From: Planctomycetota bacterium
GTDB taxonomy: Bacteria; Planctomycetota; PUPC01; JACPCR01
Length of the DNA stretch: 33,722 nucleotides
NCBI GenBank assembly: GCA_016179685.1
Contig: JACPCR010000123.1
Location: forward strand, 1-33,722
Direction: 5' to 3'
Both the position numbers and the translations under genes were made by a program. Shown here piece by piece: positions 6,194-14,119 of the stretch (the stretch's first letter is position 1; every line of letters begins with the position of its first letter). The notes beneath the pieces were generated by a model. The model was not told the origin of the DNA. It ran no database searches and saw only the letters and a list, made by a program, of their open reading frames with translations.

Positions 6194-8734
6194 ATGCCCC
6201 ATGCGCCAAACCGTGAGGCCCGCCTCACGCTCCGGGTCCTGCTGCTGGGCCTCGCCGCGTTCCCTGCTGCGGGGGAGGAGGTGAGCGTCCGGACCCCCCA
6301 GGAAGAGGCCGACCTCCAGCTCAAGATGGCGAACGAGCTGTACGCCGGGGAGCTTCATTCCCTCGCCTCGGACGCCTACAAGAGATTCTTCAGCCTGAAG
6401 GCGAGCCTGATCCACGCACGGCGAGACGAGGCGCTCTACCGCTATGGCGAGAGCCTGATCCGGCTCGAAAAATTCAATGACGCGGTGAACCCGTTCGACC
6501 AACTCATCCGAAACCATCCGGAGAGCCGGTTCACCAACAATGCCCTATTCCGGCGAGGGACGCTGCGATTCCTGCTGAACGATCCGAAGATGGCGATTCC
6601 GGACCTGGTGGACCTACTGCAGAGGCTGCAGGCCGAGACGCCGCAGGGCGACGCGGCCGCCGGAGCGCCGGCGCTCCAGGTCCCTGCAAAGTATTATCTC
6701 GGACGGGCCTATCGGACGATGGGCGATCTGGACAGGGCCCGGCCGCTTCTGGAGGCCGTGGAGAAGGAGAAGGCCAGTGAGTACCGCCGCGAGGCGCTGT
6801 TCCACCTGGCGGACCTGGATTTTACACGGCAGAAGTGGGAACTGGCGCAGGCGGAATACGAGGCCTATCGGAACGAGTATCCCCAGGCCGAGGAAATTCC
6901 GCTGACGAATCTGCGGCTCGGGCTCGTCTACCGGGAGCTGGGCAACTTCGAGAAGGCCATCGAGGCCTTGCGCCGTATCCCGGCCGGCGGGGCCTATTCG
7001 GATTTGGCGCTCTACCTCGAGGTGGCCTCCTTCTTCCAGAGCCAGGCTCATGCGGAGGTCCTGAAGAGCTTCTCGCGGCTGGAGCAGCTCCATGCGGAAA
7101 GCGATGCTTACCGGAACAGCGACGACTATGCCTCGGCCCTCTACATGGCAGGCGTTTCGCATTACACCCTCGAGCATTACCCCGAGGCGGTCTCAACCTT
7201 CGAAAACATGGCCAAGCGATTCGAGAAGCACGCCGAGCTCGAAAGCGCCCGATGGATGACCTGCATGAGTTATTACTATCTCCAAAACTTCGAGGGAATG
7301 GTGCGGTCAGCCTCCGCATTCCTCGCCCAGTTCCCTCCCGAGAGCCGCTTTTTGCAAGACGTCCATTACGTCTATGCCGAAGGCCTGCTGGGGTTGCAGA
7401 AGCATGCGGACGCCCTGTCCTACTTCCAGAAGGTGCCGCCGGAGAGCGCGTTCCACTTGCCCGCGTGCTACCGAATCCCGCTCTGTCATTTGAAGCTGGC
7501 CCAGGAGGCCGCTGGAGCGGAGGAGAAGGTCGAGTTCGAGAAAAGGGCCGCGGCCGCGTTCGACTCGTTCGCCGCGAAGTTCCCGAACGATAAGAATGCG
7601 CGGAAGGCCATCCTCCGCAGCGCCGAGTTGAACCAGGGCTTCAAGGACTTCCCCCGCGCGGAACAGCGCTATCTGGAATTCCTGGTGACCTATGCGAAAG
7701 ACGCGGGCCCGGAGGAGACCGAGCACGCCCGGTTCTCCCTGGGCCAGTGCCAGCTCGCGCAGGGGAAGCTCGAGGCCATGGCCGTCTCCTTCGTGGAGCT
7801 GCTCAAGGAATTCCCCCAGACCGCCCATTCCACCTACGCGCACTACTGGATTGGACGGCACTACGAGGACCGCAAGGAATGGGAGCGGGCCATCCCCTTC
7901 TACGAGAAGGCCGTCAAGGACGTGAACCATGAGCTCTCGGACGATGCCATCCGGCGTCAGGCGCTCTGCTTCTACGAGGCCAAGAAGTTCGATGCCGCAG
8001 CGGAAACCATCTTCGAGATTTACAAGACGCGGCCAAAGGTCTCCTTCCCCGATGACGTCGCCGTCTGGGTCGCCGATCAGTTCACGGCTCAAGACCGCCG
8101 GCCGGATTCTATCTGGGTCTATCAGCACCTGCTCCAGGGCAGTCCGGAAGGCAAGTGGAGGGACCGCTGCATCTACAAAATCCACGAACAATACTTCGAT
8201 CTCAAGGACTGGGACAAGACCATCCAGTGGGGCAACCGCTTCATGGAATCGGCGGCGTCAAACGCCCAGAAGAATGAGGGCCTGGAGGCCGTGCGCTTCC
8301 AGACCGCCTACGCCTACCACCAGCTCAAGGACTATGCGAACGCTGAGCCGCTCTACCACCGACTGCGGCAAGAAGGAGCGGGTCCGGACCTTCTGACGCG
8401 AACGGAACTGGAGCTGGGAAAGTTGTATCATGAGAAAGGTGAGCACGAGAAGGCCCTGATGGAATATCTCGTGCGCGTGGGAGTTTTGAGCCAGCAGCAC
8501 GGGGCGGAAGCGAAATACTACGCGGGGCTGTGCCTCTGGGAGATGTCGAAAAAATCGGACATTCAGAGGGCCCTGGAAAACCTGGACAACCTGGTGAAGC
8601 TGTGGAAAGGTGCGGGGCAGCGCAAGGGCCTGATTCAGGATTTCCCGGACAGCCCCTTCACGGCCAAGGCCCAGGCCCTCCTGCCGGAGATCGAGCAGAA
8701 ACTCGAAGAGCTTCGAAAGCAGGCGGGGCCTTGA
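6194..8734 (+). CDS. Large periplasmic tetratricopeptide-repeat protein (YbgF/BamD-like)
   Basis: About 846 residues of degenerate TPR helices fill nearly the whole protein, with recurrent patterns such as EALYRYGESLIRLEKFNDAV, NHPESRF, YYLGRAY, EFPQTAHSTYAHYWIGRHY and FPDSPFTAKA. The FPxSxxxxxA style is that of YbgF/BamD-type envelope TPRs. The start at 6194 gives a clean signal peptide (basic MPHAPNREAR, hydrophobic LTLRVLLLGLAAF, then PAAG-EE). The frame is open further up, with an ATG at 6170 and a GTG at 6155; none has a good Shine-Dalgarno site. No enzymatic domain is visible. As neighbour of ExbB/ExbD and the vWA protein it is probably a periplasmic scaffold or adaptor, as CpoB/YbgF is in the Tol-Pal locus (inference). 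A 12-bp inverted repeat follows. Confidence 0.88.
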   Translation: MPHAPNREARLTLRVLLLGLAAFPAAGEEVSVRTPQEEADLQLKMANELYAGELHSLASDAYKRFFSLKASLIHARRDEALYRYGESLIRLEKFNDAVNPFDQLIRNHPESRFTNNALFRRGTLRFLLNDPKMAIPDLVDLLQRLQAETPQGDAAAGAPALQVPAKYYLGRAYRTMGDLDRARPLLEAVEKEKASEYRREALFHLADLDFTRQKWELAQAEYEAYRNEYPQAEEIPLTNLRLGLVYRELGNFEKAIEALRRIPAGGAYSDLALYLEVASFFQSQAHAEVLKSFSRLEQLHAESDAYRNSDDYASALYMAGVSHYTLEHYPEAVSTFENMAKRFEKHAELESARWMTCMSYYYLQNFEGMVRSASAFLAQFPPESRFLQDVHYVYAEGLLGLQKHADALSYFQKVPPESAFHLPACYRIPLCHLKLAQEAAGAEEKVEFEKRAAAAFDSFAAKFPNDKNARKAILRSAELNQGFKDFPRAEQRYLEFLVTYAKDAGPEETEHARFSLGQCQLAQGKLEAMAVSFVELLKEFPQTAHSTYAHYWIGRHYEDRKEWERAIPFYEKAVKDVNHELSDDAIRRQALCFYEAKKFDAAAETIFEIYKTRPKVSFPDDVAVWVADQFTAQDRRPDSIWVYQHLLQGSPEGKWRDRCIYKIHEQYFDLKDWDKTIQWGNRFMESAASNAQKNEGLEAVRFQTAYAYHQLKDYANAEPLYHRLRQEGAGPDLLTRTELELGKLYHEKGEHEKALMEYLVRVGVLSQQHGAEAKYYAGLCLWEMSKKSDIQRALENLDNLVKLWKGAGQRKGLIQDFPDSPFTAKAQALLPEIEQKLEELRKQAGP

Positions 8735-8759
8735 ATCGTTTTCGGCAATCCCATGAGCC

Positions 8760-8803
8760 GTCATCGACGCCGGTTGCGCGGCCGCACTCGTGGCGTCGAT
8801 GAC
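8760..8803 (+). terminator. 12-bp perfect inverted repeat between TPR and vWA genes
   Basis: GTCATCGACGCC (8760-8771) and GGCGTCGATGAC (8792-8803) are exact complements, extendable by one outer C-G pair, with a 20-nt loop that contains GCGGCCGC. It starts 26 nt after the TPR stop and ends 28 nt before the vWA start. No T-run follows. Confidence 0.5.
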
Positions 8804-8831
8804 GAGTCAGCAAGAAAAGGGGGGCCATGTC

Positions 8832-10682
8832 ATGCAGACGCCAGACCGCCGAAACGCATCACCGGTCCGCCGGTGGCTTCTTCTTCCCATCCTGCTTTCC
8901 CTCCTCGTGCACTTCTCCGCCGGCGGGACGTTGCCCTTCCTGCTTCCCATGGACATTCATGCCTTCGAGCAGCAGGTGGAGCAGCGTTTTCAAACGCGCC
9001 AAATCCGAGTCCTCAAGTCCGTCAGCATGATCAAGATCAGGCAGGAAAGGGAAGGGTCCGGACTCATCGAGCGGCCTGCGCCGCCGGTAGACCGCGTTTT
9101 TGCCGACCTATCGGAGAGGAACAAGGTGCTGCCGCAGCCGGCCGCGGCGCAGACCGGCAGCCAGCAGGAGGAGCCCAAATCGACGCCGATCCGCCGGATG
9201 TTCCCCTACGAGCAGCACAAGGTGGTGGTCCGGCCCGGCATGCCGCAGGTCTCCCAGCAGTACACGGCCCGGGGCTCGCGTTACAGCTACCACCACATCG
9301 GAGGCGAGGACATCGTTGCCCTGCCCGAGCGTTCGGCCGGGGGCTCCGGCGGCGGACGCGCCGGCGGCGGGCCGGGCGGTAACGTGGCCATCTCGGGCCT
9401 CGATACGAGCCTCCTGTCCAGCACGGTGTCGCCAAGCTTCAGCCTCGCCCCGACCGTGGAGACGGAGACCACACCTCATGCGCCCATCAAGGTCGGACCC
9501 GGCACGGGCGAGGTCGGTTACGTCATCCCGCTCGTGCCCGTAGGGACGGCCACGCCGGACCTGGCCGTTGTGGACGTTCGGCGGGATCAGTTGATCGAAC
9601 CGCCGCGGCCGCCGGAACTCGGAGGCGAGGGACCCCTCCCCCTGCCGGAGATGCTCACGCCCCTCGATCCGGACGTGGAGACGGAATTCAAGGTTTACCG
9701 CGAGCCGGGCAACCCGAAAAGCTTCTTCCGCCTCTCCATCCGCGTGAAGCATGACGCGAAGCTCGAAACCATCCGCAAGAACGTCCTCTTCGTGGTCGAT
9801 ATCTCCCTCAGCATCCCTCCCGAAGAAATCGCCGAAGCTCGCAATGCCGTGCGACGCTATCTGTCCGAGATGCAACCGGAGGACAAGTTCAACGTCGTGC
9901 GGTTCAGCGAGGAGGCCCGCCGGGCATTCTTCACCTTCGTCAACCCGACGCCGCAGCGTATCGATACCGCTCTCGAATTCATCGATAAGGTGCCTGGGCA
10001 GATCAAGACCGACGTTTACCGCGTGCTCCACTCGGTGATCTTGAACGTTTTCAGCCGCGAGCGGCCGTGCCACGTTTTCCTGATTTCGGATGGCATCTCC
10101 ACGCAGGGCGTCAGCGATACGCACCGCATTGTCCGCGAGATCGCCCCGATCACCCGGAGCAATATTTCGATCTTCACGTATGACCTCGGGCAGGATTCGG
10201 GCAACCATTATCTGCTCGACCTGCTGTCCTATCGCAGCCGGGGCAGGCTGACCCCCATCCCGAATCTGGGGGCCGCGGCAGCGGAGCTCAGTGGCCGCTG
10301 GACCGAGCTGGACGATCCCGTTCTCATGAACCTGAGCGTGAATTATGCAAACTTGCGCGTGGACGAGGTCTATCCACAGATTCTGCCGAACCTGTACCGG
10401 AAGCAGGGGCTGGTGATCTATGGCCAGTGCGAACCGGGCCGCAACTGCGCCGTCCAGCTCGTCGGCCAGGCCGCGGGCGACAAGTGGAAGCATTTCCTCA
10501 GGCCCATCCACGTGCCGGACGTCTCCGATGGCGAACCGGCCATCGCCCGGGAGTGGGCCCGCGGCAAAATCCATTACCTGGTCGCGCGCCTGGCCAGGGA
10601 AGGGGACAGTCCTGACCTGGTGGCGGAAGTCATCGAGCTGGGCAAGAAGTACCAGCTCCCCGTCCCCTTCACCGCCCCTTAG
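8832..10682 (+). CDS. von Willebrand factor A protein with TonB-like N-terminal anchor
   Basis: 616 residues from the ATG at 8832, which has an AAGGGGGG Shine-Dalgarno stretch about 8 nt upstream; the frame is open to 8790. Residues 13-38 form one hydrophobic helix with S23, H27 and L34, the same spacing as S16, H20 and L27 of the TonB SHLS motif; the fourth position (L38) is not Ser. A long Pro/Gly/Ala-rich stretch follows (about 55-300, with GGSGGGRAGGGPGG near 175). The vWA domain spans about 315-480 with a complete metal site: D323-I-S325-L-S327, T393 and D420-G. TonB and TolA use such a helix to contact ExbB/ExbD or TolQ/TolR. I infer that this protein is the moving arm of the adjacent motor and that the vWA domain binds protein or matrix ligands. 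Confidence 0.85.
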   Translation: MQTPDRRNASPVRRWLLLPILLSLLVHFSAGGTLPFLLPMDIHAFEQQVEQRFQTRQIRVLKSVSMIKIRQEREGSGLIERPAPPVDRVFADLSERNKVLPQPAAAQTGSQQEEPKSTPIRRMFPYEQHKVVVRPGMPQVSQQYTARGSRYSYHHIGGEDIVALPERSAGGSGGGRAGGGPGGNVAISGLDTSLLSSTVSPSFSLAPTVETETTPHAPIKVGPGTGEVGYVIPLVPVGTATPDLAVVDVRRDQLIEPPRPPELGGEGPLPLPEMLTPLDPDVETEFKVYREPGNPKSFFRLSIRVKHDAKLETIRKNVLFVVDISLSIPPEEIAEARNAVRRYLSEMQPEDKFNVVRFSEEARRAFFTFVNPTPQRIDTALEFIDKVPGQIKTDVYRVLHSVILNVFSRERPCHVFLISDGISTQGVSDTHRIVREIAPITRSNISIFTYDLGQDSGNHYLLDLLSYRSRGRLTPIPNLGAAAAELSGRWTELDDPVLMNLSVNYANLRVDEVYPQILPNLYRKQGLVIYGQCEPGRNCAVQLVGQAAGDKWKHFLRPIHVPDVSDGEPAIAREWARGKIHYLVARLAREGDSPDLVAEVIELGKKYQLPVPFTAP

Positions 10683-10777
10683 CGAAGTGCCGGCCGTATC
10701 CTGCTTCGGTTCTGCTACCCCGCGCTACACGGGTCGGTTTGAGGCAGCGCTTCGTTAACCGGCAGACTGGGATTTTC

Positions 10778-11296
10778 ATGCGACCCTGTGCGGTAGTGTT
10801 CAACCTGTTTCTTCCCGGCCTGGGCCACCTCCTGCTGGGGTACTCTGCCCGCGGCCTCATCCTTTTCATCCTTTTCGGTCTTGGCGTCGATGGCTTCCTG
10901 ATCGGGCTTTACGGACCCGGGGCCTCGCCCTCCGACACGCTGGCCCTTTCCTGCGCGCTCCTGGCCGTGCTCCTCTGGGCTTACGGCGTGTATGACGCCT
11001 GGTGGAGAGCCTTCGGCCGCTTCCGGCCACCCTTGCAAGCCGAGAAAACCAAGCATTTTCGGGCTGGGGTCGTGCACTACCTCAGCGCCGACTATGACGC
11101 GGCGCTCCGGGAGCTTCGCTTCGTCCTCCGCCTCGATGATGAGGACGCGGATACGCTCTATTACTTGGGACTGACCCTGAAGGCTGCCGGCCAGCCGCGT
11201 CTGGCGCGCCATTGCTTCCGCCGATGCCTGGCCCATGACGGCGACCAGAAATGGCACGATGAGGTCGGCCAGCAGCTCCAGGAGCTCCGCCCGTGA
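10778..11296 (+). CDS. Small membrane protein with C-terminal TPR
   Basis: The 172-residue protein has two to three hydrophobic segments in its N-terminal two thirds (VVFNLFLPGLGHLLLGY; LILFILFGLGVDGFLIGL; ALSCALLAVLLWAYGVYDAW). A soluble TPR-like hairpin pair follows (ALRELRFVLRLDDEDADTLY, then YLGLTLKAAGQPRLARHCF). The ATG at 10778 is preferred to an in-frame TTG at 10739. It ends with a GTGA overlap onto the next gene, so the two are coupled. The opening resembles TM2/small-permease-like inner-membrane proteins, but I recognise no named family. Confidence 0.75.
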   Translation: MRPCAVVFNLFLPGLGHLLLGYSARGLILFILFGLGVDGFLIGLYGPGASPSDTLALSCALLAVLLWAYGVYDAWWRAFGRFRPPLQAEKTKHFRAGVVHYLSADYDAALRELRFVLRLDDEDADTLYYLGLTLKAAGQPRLARHCFRRCLAHDGDQKWHDEVGQQLQELRP

Positions 11297-12792
11297 AATC
11301 TCTCGAGACCCTGCTCCACTTCTTGCTCCTCGCCCTGATCTTCATCATGCCCTGCCAGTGGGGCTTCCCTTTCCCCCCCACGGGCAAGGCCATCCTCTAT
11401 GTCTCCGGCGCGGACATCCTGCTGGGCATCGCCTTCCTCGTCTGGCTGGCCCTGGTCGCCCTCTCCCGCGGCTGGAAACAGGTCCGGCTGCCTCCAATCC
11501 CCCTGCTTGCCTTCACCGGCCTGGCTCTCCTTTCGTGCCTCTACGCCCAGGAGCGCAAGATGGCGGTCAAGGAGGCTGTCCAGACCCTCGAGCTATTTCT
11601 TGTCGCCGGCCTCGTCTTCGCTAATGGTTTCCGGACGGCCCGGGACTGGCATCGAGCGCGCCTAGTCCTGGCCGCTTCGACCACCCTCATCCTGCTCCTG
11701 GCTTTGATCCAGTACTTCACGGAGCCCCATGCCTTCCGCGTCCGCGGGAGTTTCGACGACAAGAACGCCCTGGCAACCTACCTTGCCCTGGTGCTGCCGT
11801 TCTTCCTGGGATGCGCGCTGGGAGAGACCCAAACGGCCTCGCGCTGGTGGTGGGGACTGCTGATCCTGCCAGGCCTCTACGTCACGCTTTCGCTTCCCGC
11901 ACTGGCGGTGATATTCGCCGCCGCGCTCCTCGTCCTGGCCGTGCATTCGCCGAAGGCCCTCGCCATGGGATGCGCCGCCGCCCTCCTTCTCCTCGCCTGG
12001 GGGCCGCGGCTTCTCCTCCGGCCGGGGCACTCAGAAACGCTCGGCGTCTCCGTCGCCTTCTTCGTGCGCGGGAACGCCGCCTACACCCCACAAGGCGCTT
12101 CCCAGCAGGTCGGCGTCATCCTCGAGGAGGCCGGATACGACGCCGCACGCGACTTCCTGTCGGTCTACGAGGACCTCTATCCCGGCCATCCCGGGCTCGA
12201 GCCGGGCCGGAAACGACTCCAGGCCTATCTTGACGGGAAGAACCGTGAGCTGCCGGAGGAGGAGCGATGGTCGCTGGACCTGACGACGCAGCCGCGGCCT
12301 CTGCCCAACAGCCGATACGTCCGGTGGCACGCCGCGTGTCAAATGGCCCGATCGAACCGGGCGTGGGGCCTCGTGGGAGTCGGCGCCGGCAACTTCCAGA
12401 AATCGGTCAATGAACATTACGAGGCCGGGGGGCCCCTGCGCAAGCCGGACCCGCAGAACCGGGGCGGCGCGGCCGACACCTTTGGACTGACGTCGAACGA
12501 GCCGAATTCCTTCAATCAGTATCTGGTCCTGGCCGGGGAGCTGGGGATACCCGGACTCCTCGTCTACCTCTGGATGGTGATGGAAGGGTGTGGCCGGGCG
12601 TTGTCGTCGCTCGGAGCAAAGGCAGCGAGTGACGGGGACCGGGGCGTCGCACTCGGAAGCCTGGCCGCCCTCCTCTCGGCTCTGGCCATCGGCCTGTTTC
12701 ACCCCCTTATCGTCCGCGGCGTGGGCCTCACCCTCCTCTTTCTCCTGTCGGCATCACGTCACTCCTCAGAGGCCACGGCCGGCTCACCTTGA
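11293..12792 (+). CDS. O-antigen ligase / Wzy polymerase-like membrane protein
   Basis: The 499-residue polytopic protein has roughly ten to twelve hydrophobic segments. Family-typical points are GSFDDKNALATYLALVLPF near residue 151 and, after a large soluble loop (about 250-390), GVGAGNF followed by NEPNSFNQYLVLAGELGIPG, matching the G-x-G-x-x-x-F and N-x-Y-L-x-x-x-x-E-x-G motifs of the O-antigen ligase/polymerase superfamily. Such proteins join or polymerise lipid-linked glycans on the periplasmic side. The start is GTG, overlapping the previous stop by 4 nt. It ends the co-directional cluster begun at 4461, which may link the motor to surface glycan (inference). Confidence 0.82.
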   Translation: MKSLETLLHFLLLALIFIMPCQWGFPFPPTGKAILYVSGADILLGIAFLVWLALVALSRGWKQVRLPPIPLLAFTGLALLSCLYAQERKMAVKEAVQTLELFLVAGLVFANGFRTARDWHRARLVLAASTTLILLLALIQYFTEPHAFRVRGSFDDKNALATYLALVLPFFLGCALGETQTASRWWWGLLILPGLYVTLSLPALAVIFAAALLVLAVHSPKALAMGCAAALLLLAWGPRLLLRPGHSETLGVSVAFFVRGNAAYTPQGASQQVGVILEEAGYDAARDFLSVYEDLYPGHPGLEPGRKRLQAYLDGKNRELPEEERWSLDLTTQPRPLPNSRYVRWHAACQMARSNRAWGLVGVGAGNFQKSVNEHYEAGGPLRKPDPQNRGGAADTFGLTSNEPNSFNQYLVLAGELGIPGLLVYLWMVMEGCGRALSSLGAKAASDGDRGVALGSLAALLSALAIGLFHPLIVRGVGLTLLFLLSASRHSSEATAGSP

Positions 12793-12814
12793 GGTGAATC
12801 CGCAGGGCAACTCC

Positions 12815-12823
12815 TGCTATAAT
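12815..12823 (+). promoter_or_regulatory. Extended -10 promoter for argC
   Basis: TGC-TATAAT (12815-12823) is a perfect extended -10 element (TGnTATAAT). No good -35 box lies upstream, as is normal for extended -10 promoters. Transcription would begin near 12830, about 115 nt before the preferred argC start. Confidence 0.55.
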
Positions 12824-12943
12824 CCATGAGCACGGCTTCAGCCCGCCAGGCCCGAGCCGTGACTCCAAGACGACAGCTTGGGCGATGACGATGCCGCCGC
12901 CCAGCAGTCCACCGGTCTCGGGCTCGAACGGAGATTTTCACCC

Positions 12944-13981
12944 TTGATCCATGTCGCCCTTGTCGGGTCCACCGGTCTCGTCGGCGAAAGCCTGATCCGG
13001 GTGCTCCTGGGCCACCCCGGCGTTCGGCTGGCCTTCCTCGGCTCCGAGCATGCCGCGGGCCAGCCCATCGATAAAGTCCTCCCCTCGCTGCGGAACAGCA
13101 TCGGCCTGACCTGCCAGCAGACCACGGTGGAACGATTGATCGAGTGCGCCGACGCGACCATCCTGGCGGGCAAGTCGCCCGAGGCCATGGCTTTCGTGCC
13201 GCCGCTGCTGCAGGCGGGCCGGAAGGTGATCGACATCGGGGGCGAGTTCCGGCTACAGTCCGCCACGCTCTACGAGCAGTGGTATCCGGAAAAACACCTC
13301 TGCCCGGAAATGCTGCCTCGCGCCGTCTATGGCCTGCCGGAAATGAATCGCAATCGGATACGGTCAGCGGACCTCGTGGCGAACCCGGGCTGCTATGCCA
13401 CGGCGGCGATCCTGGGCCTGATGCCGCTGCTCGAAGCCGGCGCCCTCACTCAGGCCCCCATCCCCGTCGATGCCTTTTCGGGCCTTTCCGGCGCCGGCCG
13501 CACGGCGACGGGGAGCAACTTGTTCGTCCAGTGCAACGAGAACGTACGGGGCTACAAGCTGGGGCAGCACCGGCACACGCCCGAGATCGAAGAGGCGCTG
13601 GCTCGGGCGGCGGGCCGGCCCCAGCGTGTGATCTTTTTGCCGCACGTCGTGCCCCTGGACCGGGGCATCTACTGCACCAGCTTCGTAGAGACTCTGCGCC
13701 CGATGAGCACCGGGGACGTGCTCGCCCTCCTGCGGGCGCGCTACGAGCACGAGCCCTTCGTCCGGATCGTGGATGACGCGGCACAGATCGACCTCCTGTC
13801 GGTCCGGGACACGAATTTCTGCGATCTGAGCGCGCTGGCGGACCCTTCCTCGACACGGGTCATGGTCTTCAGCGCGCTGGACAACATGGTCAAGGGGGCC
13901 GCAGGCCAGGCCGTCCAGAACCTGAACCTGATGTTCGGCCTGGAAGAAAGGCTCGGCCTCGTGAATCGCCGCATGATCTAG
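12944..13981 (+). CDS. argC: N-acetyl-gamma-glutamyl-phosphate reductase
   Basis: It reduces N-acetylglutamyl-5-phosphate to the semialdehyde with NADPH, the third step of arginine synthesis. From the TTG at 12944 the protein is 345 residues, the usual ArgC length. It starts IHVALVGSTGLVGESLIRVL (dinucleotide-binding glycine motif), carries the catalytic cysteine in NPGCYAT (C150) and has HRHTPEIEE and FLPHVVPLDRGI of the C-terminal domain. GGAG at 12930-12933 lies 10 nt before this TTG. The frame is open to an upstream TTG at 12878, but that adds 22 residues not typical of the family. No other arg gene is in the window. The stop codon is the first part of a long palindrome. Confidence 0.93.
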   Translation: MIHVALVGSTGLVGESLIRVLLGHPGVRLAFLGSEHAAGQPIDKVLPSLRNSIGLTCQQTTVERLIECADATILAGKSPEAMAFVPPLLQAGRKVIDIGGEFRLQSATLYEQWYPEKHLCPEMLPRAVYGLPEMNRNRIRSADLVANPGCYATAAILGLMPLLEAGALTQAPIPVDAFSGLSGAGRTATGSNLFVQCNENVRGYKLGQHRHTPEIEEALARAAGRPQRVIFLPHVVPLDRGIYCTSFVETLRPMSTGDVLALLRARYEHEPFVRIVDDAAQIDLLSVRDTNFCDLSALADPSSTRVMVFSALDNMVKGAAGQAVQNLNLMFGLEERLGLVNRRMI

Positions 13982-14024
13982 TCGACGGGTACGGAAGTGC
14001 CGGCACGCTTCCGTACCCGTCGAC
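13981..14024. repeat. 17-bp perfect palindrome overlapping the argC stop (CGGAAG-N10-CTTCCG family)
   Basis: Arms 13981-13997 and 14008-14024 are exact complements (GTCGACGGGTACGGAAG and its reverse complement) around the 10-nt loop TGCCGGCACG. The first base is the last base of the argC TAG. Only TTT follows, so any termination would be weakly U-tract dependent. The inner part CGGAAG-N10-CTTCCG recurs at 30012-30033 and 31504-31525. Confidence 0.8.
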
Positions 14025-14041
14025 TTTGGAAACCCCCTCCC

Positions 14042-14095
14042 GGACGTGTCCCCACGGGGCCTGTCCTGCTGGGACCTGTCCTATGGGAGGTATCC
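14042..14095 (+). promoter_or_regulatory. Four tandem 10-bp dyads upstream of purF
   Basis: GGACGTGTCC (14042), GGGCCTGTCC (14057), GGACCTGTCC (14072) and GGAGGTATCC (14086) are imperfect dyads repeated every 14-15 bp. They end 24 nt before the purF start. They could be operator half-sites or a young simple repeat. A related GGGACCTGTCCC occurs at 25609, upstream of the 7TM-HD gene. Confidence 0.45.
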
Positions 14096-14119
14096 TGCGG
14101 AGGCGAAATTTCCAAGCCA

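Noticed and set aside
9108..10574. 488-codon open frame antisense to the vWA gene (also a 590-codon one antisense to the 7TM-HD gene)
   Set aside because: Long antisense frames are expected in GC-rich coding DNA. They show low-complexity composition and no family motifs, while the sense strands encode clear domains.
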